23,654 nt of DNA, taken from positions 1 to 23,654 of IMG/VR virus record IMGVR_UViG_3300035145_002187. One strand, written 5' to 3'. The translations under genes were made by a program, and so were the position numbers. Shown piece after piece: positions 9,573-17,794 of the stretch (position 1 is its first letter; the number at the start of each line of letters is the position of its first letter). This stretch comes from a virus. Under the pieces are notes generated by a model that did no database searches, was not told where the DNA came from, and saw only the letters and a list, made by a program, of their open reading frames with translations.

Positions 9573-12500
9573 ATGCCTAAGTTTATTTCTGGTCGCGTAC
9601 CTGTCAATGGTCCTGGTGCGGCAGCCACAGACAGAACCACATTCCTAGGACTGGAGGATGCTGAACCTAATTTGGGTTTAGCTTCTGCTGACAACTCCGT
9701 CATTACTACACAGACGGATGGGACCAGAGGTATTAGTGACACCCCGACTGTAACTGGTATCAATGCAACTGGCATTGTAACGGCCACTACAGGTATTATC
9801 ACAACAGTCAACGCCGAGACTGTTGACGCAGGAAGTAATTTATATGCTGTTGCTGGTGTTGTTACCACAATTACCACAACAGATCAAATTGGTACTGCAA
9901 GTACCATCACTAATCTGACATCTACGGATGTCACAGTTACCCGATTAGGTGTTACCGACACTGTTGGTACTGGTGCTACATTTACGACTCTGGTTGGAAC
10001 GATCTCAACCATCACCAGTCTCACAGTTACTGACACTGTAGGAACTGCGGGTACATTTACGGATCTAGCTGTAAATAGACTTGTTCCAACAGATACAGTT
10101 GGTACTGCTGCTACATTTACAGACGTAACTATTACCAGACTTGCTCCTACAGATACTGTAGGTACTGGTGCTACCTTTACTACTGCTGTAGTAACTGATG
10201 CAACGGTAACAAGACTGGCTCCAACTGATACTGTTGGTACTGGTGCTTCATTCACCACGGCCGTTGTTGATAGATTAACTCCAACTGATACTGTTGGTAC
10301 AGCTGGTACTTTCACAGACTTAAATGTAACTAGACTCACTCCAACAGACACTGTTGGTACGGCTGCAACATTTACTACATTAACTCTTACCACTCTTACA
10401 TCTACATCAGGTACTCTTGATATTGATGCCACACTGGTAGATACTGGTACTCTTCGTGCAGTAACTGGTGTTGTTACCGATCTCACGGTTGATGATCGTA
10501 TTGTTGTCAGTGGTGGTGCTACGATTGCTGGTGTTACTACTTTCCGATCAAACATTCAGGCCTATGGTGGTCTTCGTGATAATGATGGAGAATTGGGTGC
10601 GCCTGGCCAGGTTCTGCAATCTACAGGAACAGGTCTGAACTGGGTTAATGCTGCCGCTGGTGGTATTACAATTAGAGATGAAGGTGGTGTTGTTGGTACT
10701 GCTGGATCTGTTGTTGATGTCAACTTAGCTGGCCCAGGTGTAACTGCTACCGCAAGTGGTGTTGGTGCTACAATTACCATCGGACAACTTGACACTGCAA
10801 ATGGTTTAGATGGTCAAGTTCAATACAATAACGGTGGTACTCTCGGTGGTGCAACTGGTTTTGTCTTTCTTGACAGTACCAATTTTGTTGGTATCGGAAG
10901 TACGAATCCACAGAGACAGGTAACCATCGGTGGAGATGGTACTGTTCATGGAAATTGGTACACCGAAAGAACATTTACAACCACCAACATTCCTCTTGAT
11001 GCCTTAGAATACGTTCCTAAGTCATATGTTGACGCTATTCAGGCAGGTATCGTTATTAAGGCCGCCGTATCTGCTGCAACTACTGCTGCGTTGAGTGGTG
11101 TAACATATACGAATGGTCTTTCTGGTGTTGGTGCTAAGTTGTTCCCTAGTGTAAATGGAGCACTGGTAATTGATGGTGTTAATCTTTCACTTCAAAACCG
11201 TGTTCTGATTAAAGACCAGGGTTCAACTGGTATTGGTGACACACTTCAAAATGGTTTCTATGAAGTTACTAGAGTTGGTAGTGGATCAACATCTTGGGAA
11301 CTTCAAAGAACAAATGATTATGATGAACCAGATGAAGTCGTCGCTGGTGCGTTCGCGTTCGTACTGGAAGGTACAAGAAACAATGGTAACGGTTTCGTTC
11401 AGCTGACAAGAGAACCAGTTGCGATTGGTACATCTGCGATTGAATATACACAGTTTACTGCACCTGGTCAGGTAGATGCTGGTGATGGTCTTACTAAGAC
11501 TGCTAACACTATTGATGTTGTAACTGCTGATTCTAATGCAATCACAGTCAACCCCGATAGCATCAACCTCACCGCACTGAATCCGACACAGAGCACTGTA
11601 TCAACTGGTGCTACTGTATTCGTACAGTCTATAAGTATTGATCAATACGGTAGAATCACTGGTGTTGTTACATCCAATACTATAGGTGTTGCTGGAACAG
11701 ACTTTACTGGTGTTGTTAAAGTTCCTCCAGAGGCCACAAGTGGTCTGAATGTCAATGGAGAAGGTGCTCTTGATCTCACCAACTTCCCAACATTCACTAA
11801 CCTGAATGTAACTGGTATCTCTACTCAGAGAGTAATTGTTGGTACTTCATTTACTACTGGATCTTTAAGTGTCAGTGGTATTTCCACATTTGAAGATAGT
11901 CTCAACTTCAATGACAATGTTAAACTCCTGATTGGTAGTGGTAATGACTTACAAATTTATCATGATGGAAGTAACTCTTACATTGACGAAACTGGAACTG
12001 GTCAGTTAATTGTTAAGTCTTCTCAATTCCTGGTAAGAAATCCAGGAGACCAGGATATTTTAAATGGAACATCTGGAGGAGCAGTAAACCTTTACTACAG
12101 TAACGTCAAGAAACTTGAAACCAAATCAGACGGTGTAGACATTACTGGCGAACTTCAGTCTGATACACTTGATGTTGATGGAACGGCAAACATTCAAGGT
12201 AGTTTGACCCTTCAAAGTGATCTCTTGATGGGTGATAATGACTTACTTAAGATAGGAGATAGTGATGACTTACAAATTTCTCACAATGGAAGTGTAAGTA
12301 TAATTGATGGACGTTTCCACCCAATCGAAATAAGACATCAGTCAGAGGTTCACGCTAAATTTAATGATGATGGTGCAGTAGAACTCTACTATGACAACAC
12401 CAAGAGACTTGAAACCACTGGTTTTGGTGCTACGGTGAATGGAACTCTATTTGCTGATTCCGTTCAAGTTGGTGGTGCTACAACAGTTGGTGGTACTTTA

Positions 12501-13925
12501 GAACTTGATTCTTATCTGAAAGACAACTTTGGTCAGGTTGGTGCTGCAACATCTGTTCTGATCGGTGATGCAAGTGGTGTTAAGTGGGAATCGATTGCGA
12601 TTGCTGCACTCCAAGGTCCTAAAGGTGAGAAAGGACAGAAAGGTGAGAAGGGTGTTGACGGAACCAAGGGCCAAAAGGGTGAACAGGGCGTACAGGGTAT
12701 CAAGGGTCAGAAAGGTGAACTTGGTCCCCAAGGTCCTCAGGGTCAGAAAGGTCAGAAGGGTGAACAGGGTGTAGTTGGTCCTACTGGTCCTCAGGGTCCT
12801 GCTGGTGTTGATGGTCAGAAAGGCCAGAAGGGTGAGAAAGGTGCTCAGGGTGCTCAAGGTCCCAAGGGTCAGAAGGGTGCGGTTGGCCCTACCGGCCCTA
12901 CTGGACCTAAGGGTCAGAAGGGTGAACCAGGACCTACTGGTCCTAAGGGTGCTCAAGGTCCTAAGGGTCAGAAGGGTCAACAAGGAGCCACTGGTCCAAC
13001 AGGTCCCACTGGCCCCACGGGTCCAACAGGTCCTACTGGACAGAAAGGTCAGAAGGGTGCTCAGGGTCCCACTGGTCCTAAGGGTCAAAAGGGTGAACCA
13101 GGACCTAACAACACTCCATCAGTAACAATTACTGGTAGTGGTAATGATGTTCTGAACTTCTCTTCTAACACCTCTAATGACAACAGAGGTATGTCGTTCA
13201 ACAACAGAACGGCTGTTACCGCTGATTATAATGATGGTTACTTAAGACTCAACAACCAGAACGAATTTGGTAATGGTGTCTATACACCAGAAAGAATTCG
13301 TGCTGATTCTGGACTTTATGTGAACAGTAGTCGGGGTCTTCTTGTTTCTGGTGGTAACTATGGAACCATTAGAACTACTGGTGGCGGTAGTGGTGGATGG
13401 GAAGGTTACTCTGTAGATAACAGAGCGGTCTTCATGTTCGCTAATGATGCCACAGGTGGACAATACAATGACCAAGATAATGAGTGGATGTTCTATGCAG
13501 AACGAAATAGTTATTCATATGTCTACTGGAATGGTGATTGGAGATTCAGATCACAGAGTGATGGTCTCTATGTAAGAGGTGATGTTACTGTTGTTTCTGA
13601 CCGTAGACTGAAAGAGAACATCAAACCTCTTGAAGGTTCTCTTGATAAAGTTCTGAAAATGCGTGGTGTGTCATTTGAATGGCAAGCCCAGGCAGAAAAA
13701 GAATCTGGTGAAAAGATTGGATTCATTGCTCAGGAGATGTTAGAGGTTGAACCAAGAGTTGTGAAACTCAATGGTGCAGGACCAGATACCACAACTGAGT
13801 ATTATGGTGTATCATATGAGAACCTTACCGCTCACTTAGTTGAAGCTGTGAAGGAACAAAACGTGATCATAAATAACTTGAAGGAGAGAATCGAAACCCT
13901 GGAGAACCAGCATGGCCCTGAGTAA
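9573..13925 (+). CDS. Tail fibre with collagen-like domain and C-terminal S74 autochaperone (1450 aa)
   Basis: Domains in order: residues ~115-270 hold seven TDTVGT repeats; [13 protein letters not shown] and [17 protein letters not shown] near 410-455 are common fibre motifs; ~485-640 is a module seen in many phage fibres ([39 protein letters not shown]); [14 protein letters not shown] (792) and DLQISHNGS (899) are marine-fibre modules, each ending in a LYY...KxLET strand; 1015-1179 are 55 uninterrupted Gly-X-Y triplets; a beta-rich head domain follows; the last ~109 residues are Peptidase_S74 with SDRRLK (Ser1342, Lys1347) and a closing coiled coil ([25 protein letters not shown]). Collagen triplets and the S74 domain both imply a homotrimer. 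It is likely the receptor-binding fibre or its distal part. The start ATG has no clear Shine-Dalgarno sequence and follows the previous stop by 5 bases. Three oxygenase-domain genes begin within 1.6 kb of its end and may modify it. Confidence 0.9.
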   Translation: MPKFISGRVPVNGPGAAATDRTTFLGLEDAEPNLGLASADNSVITTQTDGTRGISDTPTVTGINATGIVTATTGIITTVNAETVDAGSNLYAVAGVVTTITTTDQIGTASTITNLTSTDVTVTRLGVTDTVGTGATFTTLVGTISTITSLTVTDTVGTAGTFTDLAVNRLVPTDTVGTAATFTDVTITRLAPTDTVGTGATFTTAVVTDATVTRLAPTDTVGTGASFTTAVVDRLTPTDTVGTAGTFTDLNVTRLTPTDTVGTAATFTTLTLTTLTSTSGTLDIDATLVDTGTLRAVTGVVTDLTVDDRIVVSGGATIAGVTTFRSNIQAYGGLRDNDGELGAPGQVLQSTGTGLNWVNAAAGGITIRDEGGVVGTAGSVVDVNLAGPGVTATASGVGATITIGQLDTANGLDGQVQYNNGGTLGGATGFVFLDSTNFVGIGSTNPQRQVTIGGDGTVHGNWYTERTFTTTNIPLDALEYVPKSYVDAIQAGIVIKAAVSAATTAALSGVTYTNGLSGVGAKLFPSVNGALVIDGVNLSLQNRVLIKDQGSTGIGDTLQNGFYEVTRVGSGSTSWELQRTNDYDEPDEVVAGAFAFVLEGTRNNGNGFVQLTREPVAIGTSAIEYTQFTAPGQVDAGDGLTKTANTIDVVTADSNAITVNPDSINLTALNPTQSTVSTGATVFVQSISIDQYGRITGVVTSNTIGVAGTDFTGVVKVPPEATSGLNVNGEGALDLTNFPTFTNLNVTGISTQRVIVGTSFTTGSLSVSGISTFEDSLNFNDNVKLLIGSGNDLQIYHDGSNSYIDETGTGQLIVKSSQFLVRNPGDQDILNGTSGGAVNLYYSNVKKLETKSDGVDITGELQSDTLDVDGTANIQGSLTLQSDLLMGDNDLLKIGDSDDLQISHNGSVSIIDGRFHPIEIRHQSEVHAKFNDDGAVELYYDNTKRLETTGFGATVNGTLFADSVQVGGATTVGGTLELDSYLKDNFGQVGAATSVLIGDASGVKWESIAIAALQGPKGEKGQKGEKGVDGTKGQKGEQGVQGIKGQKGELGPQGPQGQKGQKGEQGVVGPTGPQGPAGVDGQKGQKGEKGAQGAQGPKGQKGAVGPTGPTGPKGQKGEPGPTGPKGAQGPKGQKGQQGATGPTGPTGPTGPTGPTGQKGQKGAQGPTGPKGQKGEPGPNNTPSVTITGSGNDVLNFSSNTSNDNRGMSFNNRTAVTADYNDGYLRLNNQNEFGNGVYTPERIRADSGLYVNSSRGLLVSGGNYGTIRTTGGGSGGWEGYSVDNRAVFMFANDATGGQYNDQDNEWMFYAERNSYSYVYWNGDWRFRSQSDGLYVRGDVTVVSDRRLKENIKPLEGSLDKVLKMRGVSFEWQAQAEKESGEKIGFIAQEMLEVEPRVVKLNGAGPDTTTEYYGVSYENLTAHLVEAVKEQNVIINNLKERIETLENQHGPE
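9954..10361 (+). repeat. Seven-copy TDTVGT fibre repeat with a 25-20-20 residue superperiod
   Basis: TDTVGT starts at 9954, 10029, 10089, 10149, 10224, 10284 and 10344. The spacings are 75, 60, 60, 75, 60 and 60 bases, i.e. 25, 20, 20, 25, 20, 20 residues, giving two 65-residue (195-base) superunits plus the first copy of a third. The unit is roughly RLxPTDTVGTxxTFTxxxVT. It is within the N-terminal third of the 1450-aa fibre and probably forms a repetitive beta shaft. Confidence 0.9.
12615..13109 (+). repeat. Collagen-like (Gly-X-Y)55 segment of the tail fibre
   Basis: There are 165 residues in 55 triplets with no interruption. By my count Y-position residues are Lys 24, Thr 11, Gln 11, Pro 2 and a few others; X-position Pro occurs 21 times. 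Commonest triplets are GQK (13), GPT (10) and GPK (6). Every lysine is in Y, so each lies in X-Lys-Gly. The only Y prolines are the two GEP triplets. Lysine next to Glu-containing triplets (GEKGQKGEK and similar) can stabilise bacterial collagens without hydroxyproline through salt bridges. Confidence 0.95.
13868..13875 (+). promoter_or_regulatory. Candidate T4-type late promoter CATAAATA
   Basis: The octamer matches TATAAATA at 7 of 8 positions and lies inside the end of the fibre gene, 36 bases before ATG 13912. This distance is like that of the box at 293-300. It could drive the run of genes from 13912 to 17567, including the three modification enzymes. Because it is inside coding sequence (codons for IINN) it may be chance. 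Confidence 0.4.
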
Positions 13926-14298
13926 AGACTATGAGATTCCAGGCACGGGTGTTACCGTGCCTAACGCCTATTTCATCGTTGATGATATTCGCGTTGAGAA
14001 GAGAATGACAGATTTTCCCTATCCTGGGATGGATCTGACTGATGAACAACGTGTTGAAAAAGGAGAACCTCTTGTAAACTTTAAAGCAGGAAGGGTTGCC
14101 TGGATCTCCATTGCAGTGTATGCTAACGATACAGTTAGAGGAACTTGGGGTGGAAATATCATTGGTCGTCTTGGTATGAATGATGAAACAAATGATTCTA
14201 AGCGATTCAGATGTTTCATTGAAGATGGTGATGTAACCGCACAGGTTTATGCTTATCTCAAGACTACTGATTATTTTAGTGACGCTGTAGACGCATAA
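13912..14298 (+). CDS. Hypothetical small protein next to tail fibre (128 aa)
   Basis: It overlaps the end of the fibre gene by 14 bases, with GGAG (13901-13904) upstream of ATG. The sequence is mostly beta ([48 protein letters not shown]), acidic and soluble, with no signal peptide or membrane helix. I do not recognise a family. Its translational coupling to the fibre gene and to the oxygenase that follows (TAATG junction) suggests a small virion protein or a fibre-assembly factor, but nothing in the sequence proves this. Confidence 0.7.
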   Translation: MALSKDYEIPGTGVTVPNAYFIVDDIRVEKRMTDFPYPGMDLTDEQRVEKGEPLVNFKAGRVAWISIAVYANDTVRGTWGGNIIGRLGMNDETNDSKRFRCFIEDGDVTAQVYAYLKTTDYFSDAVDA

Positions 14299-14912
14299 TG
14301 CACTTTATTCGTGAGTACCGTGTCGCAGAACCTTCTCACTGCGACACGATTTTTAATGCACTTTTAAATTTAAAAAAGAATGGATATGGGTATCCTGGAA
14401 AAACCTATACTCCAGATGCTCCAGAAGATTATGACACCTCTAGTATCAAACAAAGTTGGGATATGGAATTTTCCGACTTTGCTGAACTATATCCAAAGGG
14501 GCCAAGTGAGATTGGCTTGGATGTAATTTATAATGATTTAAATAATAGAATTAAACCCCAATACTTTAACGATATTGATCTATATTTTAGGGGTGATTTA
14601 TTTTCATATAATTTTCCACACTTTCAACTTTATGAACCAGGAGAAGGTTATAAAGTTTGGCATGTAGATGCTATAGGTCAAAAAATACACAGAATGTTTG
14701 TATTCATTCTGTACTTGAATGATGTACCTGATGGTGGTACAGAGTTCAGAGATTATGATTACACATGCAAAGCTGAGAAGGGTAAAGTATTATTTTTTCC
14801 TGCAAACTTTTGCTTTGTACACAGAAGTCAGGTATCATATACTTCGCAGAAAGCCATTTTTACTGGATGGATTGACTGTGATATGCCAAGTTTGTTGAAT
14901 GGTAGTCAGTGA
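14298..14912 (+). CDS. 2OG-Fe(II) oxygenase, prolyl-4-hydroxylase-like (204 aa)
   Basis: The catalytic core is complete: HVD at residues 122-124 (HxD iron ligands), DGGTEFRDYDY, KGKVLFFPANFCFVHRS with the distal iron-ligand His175, then SQKAIFTGWI with Lys185 at the 2-oxoglutarate-binding position. Family members hydroxylate peptidyl proline or similar residues. The length is usual for a stand-alone phage or bacterial P4H domain. The start overlaps the previous stop (TAATG). The first 300 bases are visibly more AT-rich than the fibre genes, a hint of separate origin. It begins 373 bases after the collagen-fibre gene ends, so the fibre is a natural candidate substrate; an unrelated host or phage target such as a translation factor cannot be excluded. 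Confidence 0.85.
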   Translation: MHFIREYRVAEPSHCDTIFNALLNLKKNGYGYPGKTYTPDAPEDYDTSSIKQSWDMEFSDFAELYPKGPSEIGLDVIYNDLNNRIKPQYFNDIDLYFRGDLFSYNFPHFQLYEPGEGYKVWHVDAIGQKIHRMFVFILYLNDVPDGGTEFRDYDYTCKAEKGKVLFFPANFCFVHRSQVSYTSQKAIFTGWIDCDMPSLLNGSQ

Positions 14913-15478
14913 TGAAAGGTGAATGGGCCATCTGGAAGAATGCTTTTACTCCAGAAGAGTGTGCCGATATTATTAAAAGAGGAGAGAAACTTACATATCA
15001 AGAGGCAGAACTTGGTCCAGAGAGTCGGGAAGATAAAATTGTCGATAAGTCTTACCGAAGAAGTAAGGTAAGATGGATGAATCGAGACATCTTTGATGAT
15101 GTTTTCGATAAGATGTGGAAACTCACAGTTACTGCAAACGAACAATTTTTCGGGTTTCACATAGATCGTCTTCGATACATGCAACTCACTGAGTATGATG
15201 AAGTTTACAAAGGTGAATATAAACGACATCATGATGTATTCTGGTTAGATAACCCCGAGAAACAGAGAAAATTGTCCGTAGTTTTACAGTTGACGGACAA
15301 AGATACATATAGTGGTGGCGATCTTGGACTAGAAGTTCAAGGAGAATCACTCACCGATCATAAAGATATTGGTACGGTAATTTGGTTTCCTTCTTGGACA
15401 CCACACTGGGTTACTCCAGTCACAAAAGGTAGAAGAAACAGTATTGTTTGTTGGTTTGAGGGCCCTCACTGGAAATGA
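14912..15478 (+). CDS. 2OG-Fe(II) oxygenase, P4H superfamily (188 aa)
   Basis: ATG 14912 overlaps the preceding TGA (TGATG); a GTG one codon earlier is less likely. HHD at residues 106-108 provides HxD, followed by RKLSVVLQLTD, YSGGDLGLEV, then FPSWTPHWVTPV with distal His165, and KGRRNSIVCWFEGP with Arg175 as the likely 2-oxoglutarate contact. This arrangement is typical of the phage P4H/PKHD-type hydroxylases. It is more distant from the neighbouring 204-aa oxygenase than a recent duplicate would be, so the two probably have different substrates. It ends overlapping the next gene by 4 bases (ATGA), which suggests co-translation with the three-domain glycosyltransferase/lysyl hydroxylase. 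Confidence 0.88.
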   Translation: MKGEWAIWKNAFTPEECADIIKRGEKLTYQEAELGPESREDKIVDKSYRRSKVRWMNRDIFDDVFDKMWKLTVTANEQFFGFHIDRLRYMQLTEYDEVYKGEYKRHHDVFWLDNPEKQRKLSVVLQLTDKDTYSGGDLGLEVQGESLTDHKDIGTVIWFPSWTPHWVTPVTKGRRNSIVCWFEGPHWK

Positions 15479-17340
15479 AAACATTCGTCATTACACTTGG
15501 ATCTAGACAAGACCGATTGATTGCATTTGACAATGCAAATTGGCAGAAGGTAAAGTATGAAGAGTTTATTGCCATTGATGGATCCAAACTGACACATTCC
15601 AGTCTGATTAGTGATGGTTTTGATACCAATAAAAACTGGATCGATCCAATCAACAAAACACATATCAGTCAGGGTGAAGTTGGTTGTTTTTTATCACATT
15701 ATCTTCTGTGGAAAAAGTGTATTGACTTGAATGAACCCATCCTTATCTTAGAAGATGATGCAATCATCACAGATGAGTTTGACATAGAAAAGATAGAAAA
15801 ACTTACGGACGAGTATAATTTCATCTATCTTGGTTGGCTTGAAATGGCCGAGTCTAAACCAATCAACGATGAATTAGTTGTCCCAGAGTATCCATATTGG
15901 ACACTTGCTTATGTTATTACACCCGAATCTGCATCTAAACTGTTAGAAGATAACATCAAGAGGAACATCATTCCAGTTGATGAATATCTACCACTGAGAA
16001 TGAAAGATTTGAATCCATGTGGATTCAAGGAGAATGTAGTAACTCCCGTGGGTAGAGATGTATTTCCATCTGATGTTGATCCCACAGACAGATACAAATA
16101 CTTTTTAGATTTCAAAACCTATGCTCTCACTGTTGGTAGTGATGATGAACAGTGCTGGAGACTCTATGCAACTGCTAAAGATTACAATCTAAAAGTCAGA
16201 AATGTTGGCAATAATGTAACTTGGAATGGATCAGACATGTCTGGTCCTGGTGGTGGACAGAAGATCAATATACTTCGCAGTTATTTGGATAAGTTGGCCG
16301 ACCATGATGTTGTATTGTTCATGGATGGTTATGATACATTTACTGTGTCAAATCTAGAAGAAATTACACGGAGATACTTAGAGTTCAAATGTAAGGTACT
16401 ATTTGCTGCAGAACAATTCCTATGGCCTGATGAGTCTTTGGAGTTCCCTGAATGTGATACTCCATACAGATATTTGAATAGTGGTTTATACATTGGTCGT
16501 GTAGATGAACTCAAGAGGATATTCTCTGATCCAGTAGAAGATTATGAAGACGATCAACTCTACTTCCAGAAGAAATATCTGAGTGGAGAATATGACATCA
16601 AATTAGATCATGAATGTTATGTCTTCCAGTGTACTGATTATGATGTAAGAGTACAAGATAAACGACTCTATAATCCATCAACCATGTGTTTCCCATGTGC
16701 ATATCATGGAAATGGTAGTGGTGATGCTAAACGAAAGTTAGACAGTCTTTATTACACTCTCCGTGGTGAGATAACTGATGAAGATGATATGTCAGTCACA
16801 TATCTTGAGACCAAAAGTTATAACATCATTCAAGATGACATCATCATGATTGATTACATGTCTCCATCAATGTGTGAGGAGATGATTCGTATTGCAGATG
16901 AACATGGTGGTTGGGGTAGTTTGTCTTATGATAAGTTCCCTGCACAAGAGATTCGACTGAAGAGATTGAAACTTTGGAGTGCTATGTGTGACCACTGGGA
17001 GAAGGTAGTGAATCCAATCATTGAGTATCACTGGAATCCCATGTTGATGTATGGAATGAGAGATGCTTTTGTGATGAGGTATGCTCTTGATACACAAACG
17101 AGTTTGGCCTTACATAATGATGCATCACTAGTGACTGGTTCAGTGAAACTAAACGATGACTATGAGGGTGCAGATCTTATCTTCCCAAGACAGAAGTTCA
17201 CTAACAATGATGTACCTGTGGGTAAGTGTATTCTCTTCCCAGGAGCTGTTACTCATGGACATGCCTGCACAGAGTTGACAAGTGGTGTAAAATACAGTCT
17301 GACTATGTGGTCACAACGATACCCTGAGGACGAGGTATGA
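15475..17340 (+). CDS. Three-domain GT25 / PLOD-type glycosyltransferase / lysyl hydroxylase (collagen-lysine modifying enzyme, 621 aa)
   Basis: Domain 1 (about 1-205) is glycosyltransferase family 25: FVITLGSRQDRL, GEVGCFLSHYLLW (67-79) and the metal-binding EDD (93-95). Domain 2 (about 210-430) matches the glycosyltransferase domain of animal procollagen-lysine oxygenases: GPGGGQK, VVLFMDGYDTF (DxxD at 284-287), LFAAEQFLWPD, YRYLNSGLYIG, DDQLYF and HGNG (His411); LH3 binds Mn2+ with the equivalent DxxD and His. Domain 3 (about 450-621) is a lysyl-hydroxylase-type 2OG-Fe(II) oxygenase: HND (547-549), DYEGADLIFPRQKF, FPGAVTHGH (His594) and SGVKYSLTMW (Lys606 where animal PLODs have Arg). In animals these domain types hydroxylate collagen lysine, add galactose and add glucose. 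Here all three are fused, with ATGA overlaps on both sides and the collagen-like fibre 1.5 kb upstream. Alternative for domain 1: an LPS-type GT25 transferase. Confidence 0.9.
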   Translation: MKTFVITLGSRQDRLIAFDNANWQKVKYEEFIAIDGSKLTHSSLISDGFDTNKNWIDPINKTHISQGEVGCFLSHYLLWKKCIDLNEPILILEDDAIITDEFDIEKIEKLTDEYNFIYLGWLEMAESKPINDELVVPEYPYWTLAYVITPESASKLLEDNIKRNIIPVDEYLPLRMKDLNPCGFKENVVTPVGRDVFPSDVDPTDRYKYFLDFKTYALTVGSDDEQCWRLYATAKDYNLKVRNVGNNVTWNGSDMSGPGGGQKINILRSYLDKLADHDVVLFMDGYDTFTVSNLEEITRRYLEFKCKVLFAAEQFLWPDESLEFPECDTPYRYLNSGLYIGRVDELKRIFSDPVEDYEDDQLYFQKKYLSGEYDIKLDHECYVFQCTDYDVRVQDKRLYNPSTMCFPCAYHGNGSGDAKRKLDSLYYTLRGEITDEDDMSVTYLETKSYNIIQDDIIMIDYMSPSMCEEMIRIADEHGGWGSLSYDKFPAQEIRLKRLKLWSAMCDHWEKVVNPIIEYHWNPMLMYGMRDAFVMRYALDTQTSLALHNDASLVTGSVKLNDDYEGADLIFPRQKFTNNDVPVGKCILFPGAVTHGHACTELTSGVKYSLTMWSQRYPEDEV

Positions 17341-17567
17341 CTGACTTTGACAAGATTAAAGAGTATTTGACTGACAAATACAATGAGTTCAATGATGTTG
17401 AAGACACAAAATCAATGGAGATCATTGCTGATGTGTTCTATTTTGTTGAACATGTTGAAGCACAGAGTTTAGTGATGGGAGATGACATCAACTCTCAAAT
17501 TCAAGAGAAGTTCATGAATCTTGTCACCGAACATGTTGCTCAGAGGGCCCTTGACAAGGAAAACTGA
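17337..17567 (+). CDS. Hypothetical small acidic protein (76 aa)
   Basis: ATG overlaps the stop of the three-domain enzyme (ATGA), and GAGG-rich sequence lies just upstream (17327-17334). The protein is acidic and apparently all helical (FDKIKEYLTDKYNEFNDVED; IIADVFYFVEHVEAQSL). No signal peptide, membrane helix or known motif is seen. The last codons contain the -35 box of a promoter for the next gene. Function unknown. Confidence 0.65.
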   Translation: MTDFDKIKEYLTDKYNEFNDVEDTKSMEIIADVFYFVEHVEAQSLVMGDDINSQIQEKFMNLVTEHVAQRALDKEN

Positions 17568-17579
17568 CCTACATATACT
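17551..17579 (+). promoter_or_regulatory. Near-consensus sigma-70 promoter (early type)
   Basis: A perfect -35 box TTGACA (17551-17556), a 17-base spacer and a -10 box TATACT (17574-17579, one mismatch to TATAAT). The predicted start near 17586 is 18 bases before the 54-aa gene. T4-like phages use the host housekeeping sigma factor for early genes, so this is an early promoter in an otherwise late region. Confidence 0.75.
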
Positions 17580-17603
17580 AGTCAGGTAATCACTTCCAGA
17601 CCA

Positions 17604-17768
17604 ATGACCCACCAACTCATGCAAAAGCGTCGGTATCGTGTTGTTCTTGACCTTGAGATCTTGGATGATAGTCATCCAACTGATTTCAACTGGGATAAAA
17701 TGCTAGACATTGGATCTGGAGAAAGTGTCCACGTTGTAACTGTTGACGACGAAGAGGAACTCTGGTGA
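17604..17768 (+). CDS. Small early protein of unknown function (54 aa)
   Basis: The frame from ATG 17604 reads MTHQLMQKRRYRVVLDLEIL and ends in a very acidic tail (VTVDDEEELW), giving a basic start and acidic end. An internal ATG at 17619 is a possible alternative start. It is bracketed by a sigma-70 promoter (17551-17579) and a terminator (17773-17794), so it is a one-gene transcription unit. This isolation from late genes suggests early expression and perhaps a host-directed or regulatory role, but no domain is recognised. There is no strong Shine-Dalgarno sequence. Confidence 0.7.
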   Translation: MTHQLMQKRRYRVVLDLEILDDSHPTDFNWDKMLDIGSGESVHVVTVDDEEELW

Positions 17769-17772
17769 TACT

Positions 17773-17794
17773 GAGGGGGTCAACCCCTCTTTTT
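17773..17794 (+). terminator. Intrinsic terminator after 54-aa gene
   Basis: GAGGGG (17773-17778) pairs with CCCCTC (17784-17789) around a GTCAA loop, followed directly by TTTTT (17790-17794). It starts 4 bases after the stop codon and ends 2 bases before a late promoter box, so it separates an early unit from a late one. Confidence 0.9.

Noticed and set aside
9954-10361. CRISPR-like spacing of repeats
   Set aside because: The repeats are in frame in one long protein, differ by synonymous changes and have no unique spacers.
12498-13088. Long open frames on the minus strand and in another plus frame across the collagen segment
   Set aside because: They result from the GGT-CCT/CAG-AAG triplet repetition of the Gly-X-Y codons; their products are low-complexity Leu/Thr or Val/Arg strings with no start signals.
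14537-14544. TTTAAATA resembling a late promoter
   Set aside because: It is inside the oxygenase gene in an AT-rich stretch, with no gene start within 360 bases downstream.
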